A stretch of 64,000 nt of DNA from NCBI RefSeq assembly GCF_022602565.1, contig NZ_JALBCV010000003.1, positions 125,273-189,272 on the forward strand, written 5' to 3'. Under the pieces are notes generated by a model. It saw only the letters and a list, made by a program, of their open reading frames with translations, was not told the origin of the DNA and ran no database searches. The translations under genes were made by a program, and so were the position numbers. This stretch comes from Rosenbergiella metrosideri (GTDB lineage: Bacteria; Pseudomonadota; Gammaproteobacteria; Enterobacterales; Enterobacteriaceae). Below, one piece after another: positions 32,264 to 43,651 of the stretch (its first letter is position 1; each line of letters opens with the position of its first letter).

Positions 32264-33547
32264 TTATTTTACGACGTAATCTGATAAAGCCGGATAGTGC
32301 TTAGTAAGACGATGCCATTCGACGATCGGTAAACGGACCTGTAAACCGATGGATCCATCGTCCTGATTCCATTCTTCTTTAATTGCATCAAGCTGATAAA
32401 AACGGCTACGAAGACGACCTGCTTCCGGAGGAAGCGTCAAAGTATGCTGGGCAATCTCGCCTGAAAGCCGTTCTGAAAGCGCCTGCCACAGCAAAGGTAA
32501 TCCTAACCCGCTCTGAGCAGAAAGCCAGACACGTATTGGAACACCTTCTTCGTTGCGATCAATACGTGGCACAAACCCTTCTAATTGATCGATTTTATTC
32601 ATGACATGCAAAGCAGGAATTTCGTCTGCCTCAATTTCCGCCAAGACGTCGTCGACCGCCTCAATATTCTCATTCACACGTAAATCGGCTGCATCAATCA
32701 CATGTAATAACAGCGTAGCTTCACGGGTTTCTTGTAGCGTCGCCTTAAATGCAGCCACTAAATCGTGAGGAAGATGGCGGATAAACCCTACGGTATCGGC
32801 CAATACCACTTCGCCAACGTCTGTTACCGATAAGCGCCGTAAAGTAGGATCGAGTGTCGCAAAAAGTTGGTCAGCCGCATAGACCTCTGCCGAGGTAATA
32901 CTGTTGAATAGTGTCGATTTGCCGGCATTGGTATAGCCTACCAGCGATACGGTTGGGATATCAGCTTTGGCCCGTGCCTGTCGACCCTGCTCACGCTGTT
33001 TTTCGACTCGCTGCAGTCGAGAGAGAATTAGAGTGATGCGATTACGTAATAGGCGTCGGTCTGTTTCAAGTTGTGTTTCACCAGGACCGCGTAAGCCGAT
33101 ACCGCCTTTTTGACGCTCTAAGTGCGTCCAACCACGGACTAATCGGGTCGCTAAATGGCGCAACTGGGCCAATTCAACCTGTAATTTACCTTCGTGCGTG
33201 CGCGCTCGCTGCGCAAAGATATCTAAAATAAGCCCTGTGCGATCGATCACTCGACACTCACACAGTCTTTCTAAATTCCGTTCTTGGGCAGGGCTTAATG
33301 CATGGTCGAAAATCACCACACTGGCCCCAGTAGCCTTGACCGCATCCGCGATCTCTTCTGCTTTACCTTCGCCAACGAAATATTTGGGGTGGGGGGATTT
33401 ACGGCTTCCCGTAACAACTTGCAGGGCTTCAACCCCTGCGGAAGAGACAAGTGTTTCGAACTCTTGTAGATCTTCGCTTTCTTTATCTTGTGCAAACCAG
33501 ATATGAACTAAAACGGCCTGTTCGCCGGCATCATAACGCTCAAACAA
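32264..33547 (-). CDS. hflX: Ribosome-associated GTPase HflX
   Basis: GTPase and ATPase that binds the 50S E-site and splits stalled 70S ribosomes after heat shock. 427 residues. The N-terminal HflX domain has [11 protein letters not shown] and the conserved linker [16 protein letters not shown]; the G1 box GYTNAGKST is at residues 204-212, G3 is [10 protein letters not shown] and G4 is NKID. The start is a TTG at 33547, with GAGG about 8 bases upstream, fitting the E. coli N-terminus [16 protein letters not shown]. Between hfq and hflK, as in E. coli. Confidence 0.96.
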   Translation of the reverse strand: MFERYDAGEQAVLVHIWFAQDKESEDLQEFETLVSSAGVEALQVVTGSRKSPHPKYFVGEGKAEEIADAVKATGASVVIFDHALSPAQERNLERLCECRVIDRTGLILDIFAQRARTHEGKLQVELAQLRHLATRLVRGWTHLERQKGGIGLRGPGETQLETDRRLLRNRITLILSRLQRVEKQREQGRQARAKADIPTVSLVGYTNAGKSTLFNSITSAEVYAADQLFATLDPTLRRLSVTDVGEVVLADTVGFIRHLPHDLVAAFKATLQETREATLLLHVIDAADLRVNENIEAVDDVLAEIEADEIPALHVMNKIDQLEGFVPRIDRNEEGVPIRVWLSAQSGLGLPLLWQALSERLSGEIAQHTLTLPPEAGRLRSRFYQLDAIKEEWNQDDGSIGLQVRLPIVEWHRLTKHYPALSDYVVK

Positions 33548-33607
33548 GCGATAACCTCACTGAAAGGATGACAACCAGAGAGCCTAAACTCTCCGGTCGA
33601 AAGAAAA

Positions 33608-33904
33608 TTACTCTGCAGACTCACCTTCATGGTGTGAACCAGTACCAGCAGTGCCATTATTATGATAATTGCTGCTACCTGGCGCATTGGTATGGTGAGA
33701 AACAGGGCGCGATGGCACGACGGTTGAGATAGCGTGCTTGTAAACCATTTGGCTGACGGTATTTTTTAATAAAATGACGAATTGATCGAAAGATTCAATT
33801 TGCCCTTGAAGTTTAATGCCGTTAACCAAGTAAATAGAGACGGGTACACGCTCGCGACGCAAAGCGTTTAAAAACGGGTCTTGTAATGATTGCCCTTTAG
33901 CCAT
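33608..33904 (-). CDS. hfq: RNA chaperone Hfq
   Basis: Hexameric Sm-like protein that pairs small RNAs with mRNAs. 98 residues (102 in E. coli). The proximal-face residues Q8, F42, Y55, K56 and H57 and the rim arginines in RRER (16-19) are all present, so small-RNA binding should be intact. The disordered C-terminus is His/Asn/Ser/Gly-rich and ends in acidic GESAE, the tip that drives RNA cycling in E. coli. Between miaA and hflX in the conserved superoperon. Confidence 0.98.
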   Translation of the reverse strand: MAKGQSLQDPFLNALRRERVPVSIYLVNGIKLQGQIESFDQFVILLKNTVSQMVYKHAISTVVPSRPVSHHTNAPGSSNYHNNGTAGTGSHHEGESAE

Positions 33905-33990
33905 TCTATCTTTTCCTTATACGTTCGTAGTGTAATTATTATAGAGTTTAGAAACCGCTATGGCATACCATGCCTGAAGATTGTAAATAA

Positions 33991-34938
33991 TCAATCAGTT
34001 ATAGCACGAATAACGTTTAAAACTTTCTCACGAGCCTGATCGGGTTGCAGGCTATCAAGCCAAACAAGTGCTTTCCACCCTCGCAACCAGGTCATTTGTC
34101 GCTTAGCCAACTGGCGAGTGGCACATATGCCACGGAAAACCATTTCATTATAATCTATTTCGCCGTCAAGCCATGACCACATTTGTCGATAACCGACACA
34201 ACGCACAGAAGGCAGATCAACATGAAGATCACCACGCTGATAAAGCGTTCTGACTTCATCTTCAAATCCTTCGTTCAGCATCTGCTGAAAACGCATTTCA
34301 ATCCGTTGATGAAGCACTTCACGGTCTTGCGGAGCGATAGCAAACTGGTAAACGTCGTACGGAAGCGCTTCCCCCGCCGTTTCAGTTAACTCTGTTAGAG
34401 TTTTACCTGAAATGAGAAAAACTTCCAGTGCTCGCGTCAGTCTTTGTGGATCATTAGGGTGAATTCTTGCTCCAGCCTTAGGATCTATCAGACAAAGTTC
34501 TTGATGAAGAGTTTCCCAACCTTCAAATTTTGCCCGTTGTTCCAAGTGTTGACGGATGTCAGGATTGGCAGAAGGTAAAGGCGATAAGCCTTCAAGCAAC
34601 GCTTTAAAGTAAAGCATCGTTCCCCCCACCAATATAGGAATCGCCCCACGCTGCGTAATTTCAGCCATTTTTTGTAAAGCATCTCGACGAAAATCGGCCG
34701 CAGAGTAACTTTGGCTGGGATCAATCAAGTCCAATAGATGATGAGGGGCGGCAGCCTGCTCAGCCACAGTCGGTTTAGCCGTGCCAATATCCATACCGCG
34801 ATAGACCAGTGCGGAATCGACACTGATAATTTCAACGGGCAAGGTTTTTGCTAGCTCAATGGCTAGGGCTGTTTTACCCGATGCTGTCGGCCCCATAATA
34901 AAAATGGCTTTAGGTAATGGGGAGGTCATATCATTCAT
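33991..34938 (-). CDS. miaA: tRNA dimethylallyltransferase MiaA
   Basis: Transfers the dimethylallyl group to A37 of tRNAs reading UNN codons, first step to ms2i6A. 315 residues (316 in E. coli). P-loop GPTASGKT at residues 16-23, followed by [19 protein letters not shown] and the tRNA-contacting [18 protein letters not shown] and [11 protein letters not shown] motifs. The first ATG overlaps the end of mutL by 8 bases; a second ATG three codons later is also possible. Confidence 0.97.
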   Translation of the reverse strand: MNDMTSPLPKAIFIMGPTASGKTALAIELAKTLPVEIISVDSALVYRGMDIGTAKPTVAEQAAAPHHLLDLIDPSQSYSAADFRRDALQKMAEITQRGAIPILVGGTMLYFKALLEGLSPLPSANPDIRQHLEQRAKFEGWETLHQELCLIDPKAGARIHPNDPQRLTRALEVFLISGKTLTELTETAGEALPYDVYQFAIAPQDREVLHQRIEMRFQQMLNEGFEDEVRTLYQRGDLHVDLPSVRCVGYRQMWSWLDGEIDYNEMVFRGICATRQLAKRQMTWLRGWKALVWLDSLQPDQAREKVLNVIRAITD

Positions 34939-36739
34939 TTAATAGTACTTCAAAAAAAGGGGCTAAGGATAACGGTTGAATGAGGCCCGCTGGCGGGGTA
35001 CTCACCTGTTCGGGAGCCAGCCGCTCTAAATCAGCTAACAGGCTAATCGCTTGCGAGTGACTCCACGTGGAGTCAGTGCTGACACGTTTACCCGCCAACC
35101 AAGTTGCTAACTCGCTTTGATTAATGTCAGAGACTGAGGACAGCCATGTAATCAGTTCTGGCAGTAATTGCTGTAAATTCTGAGTCCGTAAAGGTAAAGG
35201 CACTGCACGCAGGGTACTGTAGTGGCCATCACTTTGCAGATCGATGCCGAAGCGTTGCAATAACTCGCTATGCTGAGTAATCAGTTGCTTTTCTGCCGCG
35301 CTACTTTTCACACGTAATGGGATCAGTAAGGGCTGCGAGACCAGTGGCTGGGTGGCTGGATTCAGCTGCTTTGCCAATACCAAACTTGCTGCTTTGGCTA
35401 AAGAGAGCAATGCGAGGCCACTTGAACGTTCAAGTAGCGCAAAGCGTTGCTCACAAACGGTAAGCACTCGCCCAAAGCCCTGTGTATGGCCAGCTAAAGG
35501 TTCGAAGCACTCAGCCTTGAGAGGCTCAACAGCGGCCTCCTCCACTCTTGGCGTCGAACGGACTAAGCGCTGATACACATCGGCCTCTTTCTTACGATAC
35601 GGCTCTGGCGAGTAATGACGCTGCCCTTCAGCCGGTTGACTCGGCTGTGTGAATTTATTCTTACCCGCCGAACTCCGGTTCTCCGCAATCACTGGCTGAG
35701 AGAGCTGCGCAGGCTGGCTCTGCTCTAATGCTCCCCCCTGTTCAGCCGGTGTTAATGCACTGGCAATACCTTGATAGATAAAGTCATGCACTAACCGTGA
35801 CTGGTGAAAACGAACTTCGTGTTTTGCCGGGTGGACATTTACATCAACTTGATGAGGGTCCACCGTGAGGAAAAGCACGTATGCTGGCGTTTGCTGTTGG
35901 CCGATATGTTCTTGATAGGCTTGGCGTATCGCATGATTAATCAGCTTATCGCGCATCATCCGACCATTAACGTAGCAGTATTGGGTTTCGCTAGCCTGTT
36001 GCGCATAATCGGGCGATACCACCCACCCTTCGATACCCAAGCCATCATGTTGCCAATCGATATGCACGGCCTGTGAGACAAAGTTGGCGCCACAGATCGC
36101 GGCCAGCCGCTGCTGTTTCTGTTTCTCATTATTCGCCATTCGGTAGTGGCGCGCCGGCTTACCGTTGTGGGTCAGTATAAATTCGACGTCAAAACGCGCG
36201 AGCGCGATACGCCGAATGACCTCATCGATATGGGTAAACTCTGTTTTTTCGGTCCGCAGAAACTTACGGCGAGCAGGCGTATTATAAAATAAATCCAAGA
36301 CCTCTAGGGTCGACCCACATGGATGGGCGGCAGGCTTAAGACTGACGTTCATCTCACGCCCTTCGGCGTAAGCCTGCCACGCTTCTTGCTGTGTCGCCGT
36401 ACGTGAAGTCAGGGTAAGTCGAGAAACCGAGCTAATACTGGCGAGGGCTTCACCACGAAATCCTAGACTCATGATCGCTTCAAGATCATCTAACGAGGCA
36501 ATTTTACTCGTCGCATGGCGAGCAAGCGCCAAGGAGAGCTGTTCCTTATCAATGCCACAGCCATTGTCCCGAATCGCAATCCGTTTGGCGCCGCCCTTAT
36601 CGATCTCGATATGGATACGCGTTGCCCCAGCATCTAGGCTATTTTCAATCAGTTCTTTTACCACAGAGGCTGGGCGCTCTACCACTTCCCCAGCAGCGAT
36701 TTGGTTAGCCAACTGCGGCGGTAATATCTGGATTGGCAT
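34931..36739 (-). CDS. mutL: DNA mismatch repair protein MutL
   Basis: GHKL ATPase that links MutS mismatch recognition to MutH and UvrD. 602 residues (615 in E. coli). The N-terminal ATPase carries [19 protein letters not shown] and [15 protein letters not shown], and the second half of the N-terminal region has the DNA-binding [15 protein letters not shown] variable, Gln/Pro-rich linker (residues ~335-395) leads to a C-terminal dimerisation domain without the DQHAxxE endonuclease motif, as expected where MutH is used. Between amiB and miaA. Confidence 0.97.
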   Translation of the reverse strand: MPIQILPPQLANQIAAGEVVERPASVVKELIENSLDAGATRIHIEIDKGGAKRIAIRDNGCGIDKEQLSLALARHATSKIASLDDLEAIMSLGFRGEALASISSVSRLTLTSRTATQQEAWQAYAEGREMNVSLKPAAHPCGSTLEVLDLFYNTPARRKFLRTEKTEFTHIDEVIRRIALARFDVEFILTHNGKPARHYRMANNEKQKQQRLAAICGANFVSQAVHIDWQHDGLGIEGWVVSPDYAQQASETQYCYVNGRMMRDKLINHAIRQAYQEHIGQQQTPAYVLFLTVDPHQVDVNVHPAKHEVRFHQSRLVHDFIYQGIASALTPAEQGGALEQSQPAQLSQPVIAENRSSAGKNKFTQPSQPAEGQRHYSPEPYRKKEADVYQRLVRSTPRVEEAAVEPLKAECFEPLAGHTQGFGRVLTVCEQRFALLERSSGLALLSLAKAASLVLAKQLNPATQPLVSQPLLIPLRVKSSAAEKQLITQHSELLQRFGIDLQSDGHYSTLRAVPLPLRTQNLQQLLPELITWLSSVSDINQSELATWLAGKRVSTDSTWSHSQAISLLADLERLAPEQVSTPPAGLIQPLSLAPFFEVLLNE

Positions 36740-36768
36740 ATAAGATCCTCTGCAGCGACCTCTTCCGG

Positions 36769-38355
36769 CTACGATTGCGGGATGATTAAGGTCTGACCTA
36801 ACATCACATTGGCGGAACGAAGCTTATTCTTGGTTATAATAGTTTGGGCACTCACCCCATATTTCAAGGCTATCGCATTAAGCGAGTCTCCCCGCACAAC
36901 TTTATGCCTTATTACGGTCGCCGATGACTGAGTCATTGTCTTTGCCCCACCAATCCGTAATCGCTGGCCGACCCAAACACCCGATTTTTTAAGATGATTT
37001 TGCGTAATAATCGCCTGACTACTCACCCCATATCGCGCAGCAATACCGGATAAGGTTTCACCGCGTTGAACAACATGTAATTGAGCCCCTTGAGGCGAGG
37101 CGACTTGAACCGGATTAGCCTTAACGGGGCGGTTTTCGCTGGCAGCAATATATTGGTATGGATGGCTACGGAAGTAAGCGCGTAACCCTCGGTAAATTGC
37201 ATGCGCGATTTTGGTCTGATAAGCAGAATTACCCAGTAGCTTCTCTTCCTGCGCATTACTGATAAAACCCGTTTCCACTAACAGTGAGGGGATATCCGGT
37301 GAGCGCAGTACACCCAAACTCGCATGCTCTGGTAAGCGTTTATGCAAAGGCGTGACTTGACGGAGATTTTGTAGCACTTTGGTTGCGACATCGTAGCCAA
37401 CACGCTGTGAGTGCCCAAATTGAAGATCAAGTACCGCTTGGCTTAAGTAGGGATCGGACTGACTATTGGCCAGTAAATCTCCAGCCCCACCCAGCAGTTC
37501 AGACTGTTTCTCAGTTTGCTCTAACCAATTCGCCATTTCAGAGTTTGCGCGGCGATTAGAGAGTACCCATACCGAAGCACCGCTGGCGGAATGCACAGGA
37601 GCAGAGTCAGCATGTATCGATACTAATAAACTCGCATTCTCTTTACGTGCCACTTCTGAACGTCCCATCACCGAAATAAAGTAATTTCCATTACGGGTTA
37701 ATACCGGTTTGAACATCGGATCCGCATCGAGAAATTTCTTTAACTTGCGAGCAATCGCGATGGTGACATTTTTTTCTTTTAAACCATGTTGACCAATAGC
37801 CCCTGGGTCTTGCCCACCATGTCCCGCATCAATCGCTACAATTACGACCTGATTACGGGCGACTTGCCCACCGGGATAACTGGTGGTATTGGTATTCGAC
37901 ACCGCTGTTTTTGTTGACGTAAACGGATTTTTTTCTGGTCTTTTAGCCGCGATCACTGCGGGTGGCGCCGTTTTCCCCTGAAGCGTGACCACCACTTGCC
38001 ACTGGTTACCTACCTGACGAGTGGTGACCGAGGAGCCTGAAGCCTGGGTCAATTCAAATACGAGTCGAATCGCATGTTGGTTCGGCGGCTGACTGGTGCG
38101 AATACGTTTAACAAGATTGGCCCCACTAAAATTAAGCGGCAGTCCCTTGATGACCCCGCTTTCGTGGATATCCATCACGAACCGTTCTGGATTATGCAAA
38201 CTGAACCACGATGAAGTTGGCTTATCCGCAAAACTCAATGTCACTATCGATTGTGCCTCTCGATTATCCACCTGAATATCCGAGAGCGATGCCGCCGCCA
38301 CCGCTCGACTAACGAGGCAACATAGTACGACGAGAATCAGCCGCCTGAAGGTCAT
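36769..38355 (-). CDS. amiB: N-acetylmuramoyl-L-alanine amidase AmiB
   Basis: Periplasmic zinc amidase splitting septal peptidoglycan during daughter-cell separation, activated by EnvC. 528 residues, longer than the 445 of E. coli. Signal peptide (residues ~1-20), AMIN domain (~22-130), Amidase_3 domain with zinc ligands in [13 protein letters not shown] and SIHADS and the catalytic glutamate in [10 protein letters not shown], then two LysM repeats (about 427-470 and 484-527; [20 protein letters not shown] and [19 protein letters not shown]). E. coli has one LysM, so peptidoglycan targeting may be stronger here. Start overlaps tsaE by 4 bases. Confidence 0.95.
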   Translation of the reverse strand: MTFRRLILVVLCCLVSRAVAAASLSDIQVDNREAQSIVTLSFADKPTSSWFSLHNPERFVMDIHESGVIKGLPLNFSGANLVKRIRTSQPPNQHAIRLVFELTQASGSSVTTRQVGNQWQVVVTLQGKTAPPAVIAAKRPEKNPFTSTKTAVSNTNTTSYPGGQVARNQVVIVAIDAGHGGQDPGAIGQHGLKEKNVTIAIARKLKKFLDADPMFKPVLTRNGNYFISVMGRSEVARKENASLLVSIHADSAPVHSASGASVWVLSNRRANSEMANWLEQTEKQSELLGGAGDLLANSQSDPYLSQAVLDLQFGHSQRVGYDVATKVLQNLRQVTPLHKRLPEHASLGVLRSPDIPSLLVETGFISNAQEEKLLGNSAYQTKIAHAIYRGLRAYFRSHPYQYIAASENRPVKANPVQVASPQGAQLHVVQRGETLSGIAARYGVSSQAIITQNHLKKSGVWVGQRLRIGGAKTMTQSSATVIRHKVVRGDSLNAIALKYGVSAQTIITKNKLRSANVMLGQTLIIPQS

Positions 38356-38837
38356 GCCGCTCCCTCGTTACAAGAAATTTTTTGTAATAACTGTTCACCC
38401 CACGGTGAGCTTGCCACGACTTCCGCCTCTCTCCCCTCACCTTGATAGCTTAAGGTGATAGTCAGATCTGGCGAGGGTAAAATACCGGCTCCCTGCTGAG
38501 GCCATTCGACTAAACAGATAGCATCGCCCGTGAAATAGTCACGGACCCCCATAAACTCGAGCTCTTCAGGATCAGCAAGGCGATACAGATCGAAATGATA
38601 GGCTAGACGCTGATCAATTTCATAAGGCTCTACCAACGTATAGGTAGGGCTTTTTACATTCCCTTGATGGCCTAACGCTTGCAAAAAACCTCGGCTGAAG
38701 GTGGTTTTACCGGCCCCTAAATCTCCAACTAAATAGATAATTGTTGCTCGCTCACTGGCCTTTGCTAAGCGGGCACCTAATGCCAAGGTGTCCGCTAAGT
38801 CAGTCAGCATAAATGTTTTTGTTATCATGTTACTCAT
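38352..38837 (-). CDS. tsaE: tRNA t6A biosynthesis ATPase TsaE
   Basis: ATPase of the TsaB-TsaD-TsaE complex that makes threonylcarbamoyladenosine at A37 of ANN-decoding tRNAs. 161 residues from the ATG at 38837, which overlaps the nnr stop codon (ATGAGTAA) and has AGGA 5 bases upstream; the frame reaches 38861 and a further ATG lies at 38828. The Walker [10 protein letters not shown] is at residues 38-46, followed by the family-specific [26 protein letters not shown] and a Walker B-like [10 protein letters not shown]. Confidence 0.95.
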   Translation of the reverse strand: MSNMITKTFMLTDLADTLALGARLAKASERATIIYLVGDLGAGKTTFSRGFLQALGHQGNVKSPTYTLVEPYEIDQRLAYHFDLYRLADPEELEFMGVRDYFTGDAICLVEWPQQGAGILPSPDLTITLSYQGEGREAEVVASSPWGEQLLQKISCNEGAA

Positions 38838-40350
38838 TGAGATCCTGAAGTGGATTGACACTTATTCTTAATTTTTCAATCACATCCAGAGCAAGCATTC
38901 CACGCATTCCGTGGTCATCCGCCACAAGGTCGGCCGCATGACCATGGGCAACCACTGCGGCACAGGCGGCTTCAAACGGTTCCAGTCCTTGACCGAGAAG
39001 GGCTGTAACGACGCCAGTCAATACATCCCCCATTCCCCCACTAGCCATGCCAGGGTTACCTACGTAGGCAATCGAAGTGGCTGATGTGCCATCGGTGATA
39101 AGGGTACCTGACCCCTTCAATACGGCGACTCCGCCAAAACGTTCCACCAACTGATGCGCCGCGGACAAGCGGTCGGCTTCGACCTCTGCAACGCTTATCC
39201 CTAATAATCGGGCTGCTTCTCCAGGATGTGGAGTCAGAACCCGATTTTGACGTTTATCCGGTTCGATTGCTAGGAGGTTTAGCGCATCTGCATCCCATAC
39301 CATGATTTTTTTACTTAATTTTACCTCTTTTAGTGCGTTTTTTGCCCAATCGGATTGGCCCAGTCCAGGACCAATCGCCACAATATCAGCCCAATCGAGT
39401 GCATCGCGAAGCGATTGAGAGGTCAATTCAGCAACCATCAATTCCGGCCGAGCGGCCAACAGTGGCACAAGATTCGAGGCATGGGTTAATACGCGAACGA
39501 GGCCTGCGCCGCTCCGTAATGCGGCTTCACCGCTCAGTCGTATCGCACCGGCAGTCCCTTCTGCGCCGCCAATCACCACCACTTTACCCATATCCCCTTT
39601 GTGGGCGCTGGCTTGACGTTGGGGTAACCATCGAGGCAACTGTCGTGCAGTCAGGCATTCAATTGGAGGCGAGAGCTGCGGCAGTAAATGAGAAAGCCCC
39701 AAGTCAGCCACCCACAGCTTACCGCTGTAGGCTCGCCCTTTACCGGTTAACAAACCCGGTTTTAGGGTAATAAAGGTCAGTGTTGCGGTTGCCTGTATCA
39801 CGGCCCCTAGCGGCTGGCCGGTTTGCGCGGCTAAGCCTGAAGGAATATCGACGGCTAATACTGGCGCAGCATGGTGATTCGCTAAATCGATCAATGCTTG
39901 GCTTTCCTCGCGAGGTGCCTGACGTAGGCCTATACCAAAAAGCGCATCAACAATCAGATCAATATCATCAGGCCAAGGATCGCCCGCGGATAATGATGGG
40001 TGCCGTGCAATATTATCCCAATAAGCTTTGGCACGTGCTGCCTCAGCGGGCCGCTCATAGTGTCGCGTCGCCTCTACCACCGTGACACGGATACCGGCTT
40101 GGTGAAGAAGAGAGGCGAGGACAAATCCGTCACCGCCGTTATTGCCAGTTCCACACAGCACTAAACAGTGTCGGGTATTGGCAAAGTGTTCGGCTACTAA
40201 CGTTGCCAACGCCTCACCGGCTTGCCACATTAAGGTATAAGGTGAGCCGTCATGTAAACGACATAATTTCTGTTCGAGCTCTGCAATATGGTCGACAGGC
40301 CAACAATGGCTTGGAAGCTGGTCACTCACTGCTGAAATACTCTGCATCAT
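38830..40350 (-). CDS. nnr: Bifunctional NAD(P)H-hydrate repair enzyme Nnr
   Basis: Repairs hydrated NAD(P)H: an N-terminal epimerase (YjeF_N, residues ~15-220; [17 protein letters not shown] and DIPSGL) and a C-terminal ADP-dependent dehydratase (YjeF_C, residues ~230-490; [31 protein letters not shown] and [16 protein letters not shown]). 506 residues (515 in E. coli). AGGAG is 5 bases before the first ATG. First gene of the amiB-mutL-miaA-hfq string. In E. coli queG is divergent from it; that gene is missing here. Confidence 0.96.
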   Translation of the reverse strand: MMQSISAVSDQLPSHCWPVDHIAELEQKLCRLHDGSPYTLMWQAGEALATLVAEHFANTRHCLVLCGTGNNGGDGFVLASLLHQAGIRVTVVEATRHYERPAEAARAKAYWDNIARHPSLSAGDPWPDDIDLIVDALFGIGLRQAPREESQALIDLANHHAAPVLAVDIPSGLAAQTGQPLGAVIQATATLTFITLKPGLLTGKGRAYSGKLWVADLGLSHLLPQLSPPIECLTARQLPRWLPQRQASAHKGDMGKVVVIGGAEGTAGAIRLSGEAALRSGAGLVRVLTHASNLVPLLAARPELMVAELTSQSLRDALDWADIVAIGPGLGQSDWAKNALKEVKLSKKIMVWDADALNLLAIEPDKRQNRVLTPHPGEAARLLGISVAEVEADRLSAAHQLVERFGGVAVLKGSGTLITDGTSATSIAYVGNPGMASGGMGDVLTGVVTALLGQGLEPFEAACAAVVAHGHAADLVADDHGMRGMLALDVIEKLRISVNPLQDLNE

Positions 40351-40443
40351 TCCGACTCCTACTCCATTCTCGCTAACCGAGCGATGGACGAATAAATAAA
40401 AAGGATAGGTCGAAACCTGGCTAAGCGACAGAATTGCAACGAG

Positions 40444-40603
40444 AATTTTGCTGTGAATAGCTTTTTTTAACGAAGGAAGGTCATGGGGATAACGCGTTAA
40501 GACATTAATAACTATAAAATAAAAAAACCTTAAAAATCATCATGATATAATCTAACTGTGGAATGGAGCTGTTACAGCTCAACATTGAACACCCTGTGGA
40601 TAA
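40444..40603 (-). promoter_or_regulatory. Cluster of DnaA-box-like sites, possible datA counterpart
   Basis: The 334-base spacer between nnr and tRNA-Gly holds no gene. It has one perfect DnaA box on the minus strand (TTATCCACA, 40603-40595) and two same-strand near-matches, CTATTCACA (40460-40452) and TTATCCCCA (40492-40484), separated by an A/T-rich stretch (40500-40555) and a perfect 15-base palindrome GAGCTGTTACAGCTC (40566-40580). In E. coli the DnaA-titrating locus datA lies beside the glyVXY tRNA genes. Position and boxes agree, but E. coli datA has five boxes and an IHF site, which I could not confirm here. Confidence 0.4.
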
Positions 40604-40684
40604 CTCTGTTGAAAAGCTTAGCGATGACCGATGAAATCTAGGCTGCAATGTAGAGAGAGTGATTGGAAGACTGAGATGAAAACT

Positions 40685-40760
<76 letters not shown>

Positions 40761-40802
40761 GCCCTAAACAGTAAAAATATTTACTACCGTTACGGGGTGC
40801 GA

Positions 40803-40830
40803 ATTATACGAGAATAATTGTTCTACGCAA
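40803..40830 (-). promoter_or_regulatory. tRNA-Gly promoter
   Basis: Minus strand TTGCGT, 16-base spacer, TATAAT, then a GC-rich stretch (GCACCCC) at the likely start, the kind of discriminator that makes stable-RNA promoters sensitive to ppGpp. Start would be about 35 bases before the mature tRNA. Confidence 0.7.
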
Positions 40831-40909
40831 CCCCCCTACACCGCTTTTTTTATTTTTTCGTATCAACTGCCGATTAACTCGGCAGTTTGCACAGTTATCA
40901 TCCTAAAAA

Positions 40910-41458
40910 TTACAGTTTTAGAAAGTTTTCACGGTAAAACGCCAACTCAGCGATCGATTCTCGAATATCGTCTAGGGCTTGGTGAGTCCCTTTTTTATGG
41001 AACTTTTGCAAAATATCCGGCTTCCAACGACGCGCCAACTCTTTTAATGTACTGACATCCAGTGCGCGGTAGTGAAAATAGTTTTCAAGTTGAGGCATAT
41101 AGTTCACTAAGAAGCGACGATCTTGACCGATAGAGTTGCCACAGATAGGTGAGCTATTTTCAGGTACCCACTGTTTTAAAAATTCGAGGGTCAACTGCTC
41201 CGCCTCGGCTTCCGATACGCTACTCTGCTTAACCCGTGCGACTAATCCACTTTGGGTATGGGTATTCACGTTCCACTCATCCATCAATGCAAGTTGTTCA
41301 TCGCTTTGGTGCACCGCCAATACAGGCCCTTCAGCAAGCACATTCAATTGCGCATCAGTCACTATCGTTGCGATCTCAATAATCCGATCACGTAGTGGGT
41401 CCAACCCCGTCATTTCTAAATCGATCCAAATAAGGTTATCTTTACTTTGCGTCATCAT
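40910..41458 (-). CDS. orn: Oligoribonuclease
   Basis: Essential DEDDh exonuclease degrading di- to pentaribonucleotides left by other RNases. 182 residues (181 in E. coli). [10 protein letters not shown] carries the first D/E pair, [11 protein letters not shown] the second aspartate, and [17 protein letters not shown] the catalytic histidine and last aspartate. Two adjacent ATG codons are possible starts, with GAGGGCG just upstream. Divergent from rsgA, as in E. coli. Confidence 0.97.
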   Translation of the reverse strand: MMTQSKDNLIWIDLEMTGLDPLRDRIIEIATIVTDAQLNVLAEGPVLAVHQSDEQLALMDEWNVNTHTQSGLVARVKQSSVSEAEAEQLTLEFLKQWVPENSSPICGNSIGQDRRFLVNYMPQLENYFHYRALDVSTLKELARRWKPDILQKFHKKGTHQALDDIRESIAELAFYRENFLKL

Positions 41459-41558
41459 CGCCCTCGTTTACCCGCTAAATTCGCCATTTGTTCTCATTAA
41501 GGTGTATCATAGACCTTTTGCCCACTTAGGGCGAAACATCTGTTAGATGAGAGGTTAT

Positions 41559-42608
41559 GTGAGTAAAAATAAACTATCAAAGGGCCAACAACGGCGAGTT
41601 AATGCCAACCACCAGCGTCGGTTACAGCAACGTGAAGGGAAAGTGGAACCTGATGATAGCCTATTTGCTGAACCTCAAGACGGCCGAGTCATTAGTCGTT
41701 TCGGCATGCATGCTGATGTCGAAGATCCTCAAGGCCAAATTTGGCGCTGTAACTTACGTCGCACAATTCGCTCACTCGTAACAGGCGACCGCGTTGTCTG
41801 GCGCGCGCCACTCGAAGGGATGGGTAAAGGCATCGTAGAGGCCGTCCATGAGCGGCAATCGGTACTGACCCGACCTGATTACTATGATGGGATCAAACCC
41901 ATTGCCGCAAATATCGACCAAATTATCATTGTCTCTGCGATTTTACCTGAACTGTCATTAAATATTATCGACCGCTATTTAGTCGCTTGCGAAACCCTGA
42001 ATATCGCTCCTCTATTAGTATTAAATAAAACTGATCTTCTGGACGACGACGGTATGGCATTTGTCGATGAACAGATGGCGATCTATCAAGATATTGGTTA
42101 TCCAGTATTAAAGGTTTCCAGCCATCAGCGAGAAGGCCTTCAACCGCTTGAAGAAGCGTTAACCGATCGCGTCAGTATTTTTGCTGGGCAGTCTGGCGTC
42201 GGTAAATCGAGCTTATTGAACGCATTGTTAGGCTTTGATGCTCTCGATAATAATGCCATCTTAACCAACGATGTGTCTGATAACTCAGGACTAGGTCAAC
42301 ACACCACGACCGCCGCACGGCTCTACCACTTTCCACAAGGTGGCGATGTTATCGACTCACCTGGGGTCCGTGAGTTCGGTTTATGGCACCTAGAACCGGA
42401 ACAAATCACTCAAGGGTTTGTCGAATTCAAACCGTATCTGGGGTTTTGTAAGTTTAGAGATTGCAAACATCTTGACGACCCAGGTTGCGCGCTGCGTCAC
42501 GCCGTTGAACTAGGAGAGATTGATGAGCAGCGCTTCGAGAATTATCATCGAATTCTCGAAAGCATGGCTTCCGTTAAAATAAGAAAAAATTTCACCAGTA
42601 AAGAGTAG
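41559..42608 (+). CDS. rsgA: Ribosome small-subunit GTPase RsgA
   Basis: Circularly permuted GTPase acting late in 30S assembly. 349 residues from the GTG at 41559, with AGAGG upstream; the open frame starts four codons earlier at an ATG, but similarity to E. coli ([20 protein letters not shown]) begins at the GTG. OB domain (~35-105), G4 NKTD (156-159), G1 GQSGVGKSS (210-218), G3 DSPG (266-269), and a C-terminal zinc knuckle with C297, C302, H304 and C310. Confidence 0.96.
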   Translation: MSKNKLSKGQQRRVNANHQRRLQQREGKVEPDDSLFAEPQDGRVISRFGMHADVEDPQGQIWRCNLRRTIRSLVTGDRVVWRAPLEGMGKGIVEAVHERQSVLTRPDYYDGIKPIAANIDQIIIVSAILPELSLNIIDRYLVACETLNIAPLLVLNKTDLLDDDGMAFVDEQMAIYQDIGYPVLKVSSHQREGLQPLEEALTDRVSIFAGQSGVGKSSLLNALLGFDALDNNAILTNDVSDNSGLGQHTTTAARLYHFPQGGDVIDSPGVREFGLWHLEPEQITQGFVEFKPYLGFCKFRDCKHLDDPGCALRHAVELGEIDEQRFENYHRILESMASVKIRKNFTSKE

Positions 42609-42705
42609 GTGCCGCAAGGTCCCCCACTTCTACTGCATACACGTATACCGTTGTGGCATTGTCCGCAATAATATTTAGAACGATTGAGTACGCCAGGAGG
42701 CGCCC

Positions 42706-43635
42706 GTGTTAGACAAGTTGAAATTAGGTATTAACGCTCTTCTTCCTAAGAAACAGCTCACAGAACTTGCCGGCTGGGGAGCAAGTCGCCAAGCAGGCTG
42801 GCTAACCAAGGCCGTTATTGATCTTTTTGTCTGGTATTACAAAGTCAATATGCAAGAAGCCGCTAAGCCCGATACCGCGAGCTACCGCAGTTTTAACGAG
42901 TTTTTTGTCCGTCCGTTAAAGGATGAAGCTCGGGTCATTGATCATTCAGCGAATATTCTCGTCCAACCGGCTGATGGCGCAGTCAGCCAATGTGGACGTA
43001 TCGACGAGAATCAAATTTTTCAAGCCAAGGGGCACTACTACACGTTAGAGGCCCTGCTCGCAGGAAATGAAGAGCGTGCGCAGCACTTTTACAATGGCCA
43101 GTTTGTTACCACTTACTTAGCCCCACGTGACTACCACCGTGTGCATATGCCGTGTAATGGTATCTTACGTGAAATGGTCTATGTCCCAGGTGATCTGTAC
43201 TCTGTTAATCCTCTGACTGCCCAAAATATTCCCAATCTCTTCGCCCGTAATGAACGCGTTATATGCTATTTCGATACCGATATAGGGCCTATGGTGCAAA
43301 TTCTAGTGGGCGCAACCATTGTTGGGAGTATTGAAACCGTGTGGGCCGGTACTATTACTCCGCCGCGTGAAGGCGTTATTCAACGCTGGCATTATCCTCA
43401 AGCTGAGGAAAAAGGCGCGATTGTTCTACTTAAGGGCCAAGAAATGGGCCGCTTTAAGTTGGGTTCTACCGTCATCAACTTATTCGCTGCCGATCAAGTC
43501 CGTCTGAGCGAAGCCTTAGAAGCCCAAGCCCCAACAAGAATGGGTCAGCCTTTGGCTGAAAAAATTGCTGTTCAAGCACCTACCTCAACCCCACCACACA
43601 ATAAAAGTGGCGTGGTAGAACAGACCGAAGCCTAA
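42706..43635 (+). CDS. psd: Phosphatidylserine decarboxylase proenzyme
   Basis: Inner-membrane pyruvoyl enzyme that makes phosphatidylethanolamine. 309 residues starting at a GTG with CAGGAGG 5 bases upstream. Self-cleavage between G253 and S254 in [11 protein letters not shown] yields the beta and alpha chains, the serine becoming the pyruvoyl group. [20 protein letters not shown] contains the catalytic histidine region. The C-terminal tail after ~285 is variable. In E. coli psd and mscM form a sigma-E and CpxR controlled operon; the same gene order is kept with 16 bases between. Confidence 0.96.
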   Translation: MLDKLKLGINALLPKKQLTELAGWGASRQAGWLTKAVIDLFVWYYKVNMQEAAKPDTASYRSFNEFFVRPLKDEARVIDHSANILVQPADGAVSQCGRIDENQIFQAKGHYYTLEALLAGNEERAQHFYNGQFVTTYLAPRDYHRVHMPCNGILREMVYVPGDLYSVNPLTAQNIPNLFARNERVICYFDTDIGPMVQILVGATIVGSIETVWAGTITPPREGVIQRWHYPQAEEKGAIVLLKGQEMGRFKLGSTVINLFAADQVRLSEALEAQAPTRMGQPLAEKIAVQAPTSTPPHNKSGVVEQTEA

Positions 43636-43651
43636 GATAGAGGGCCTGGCA

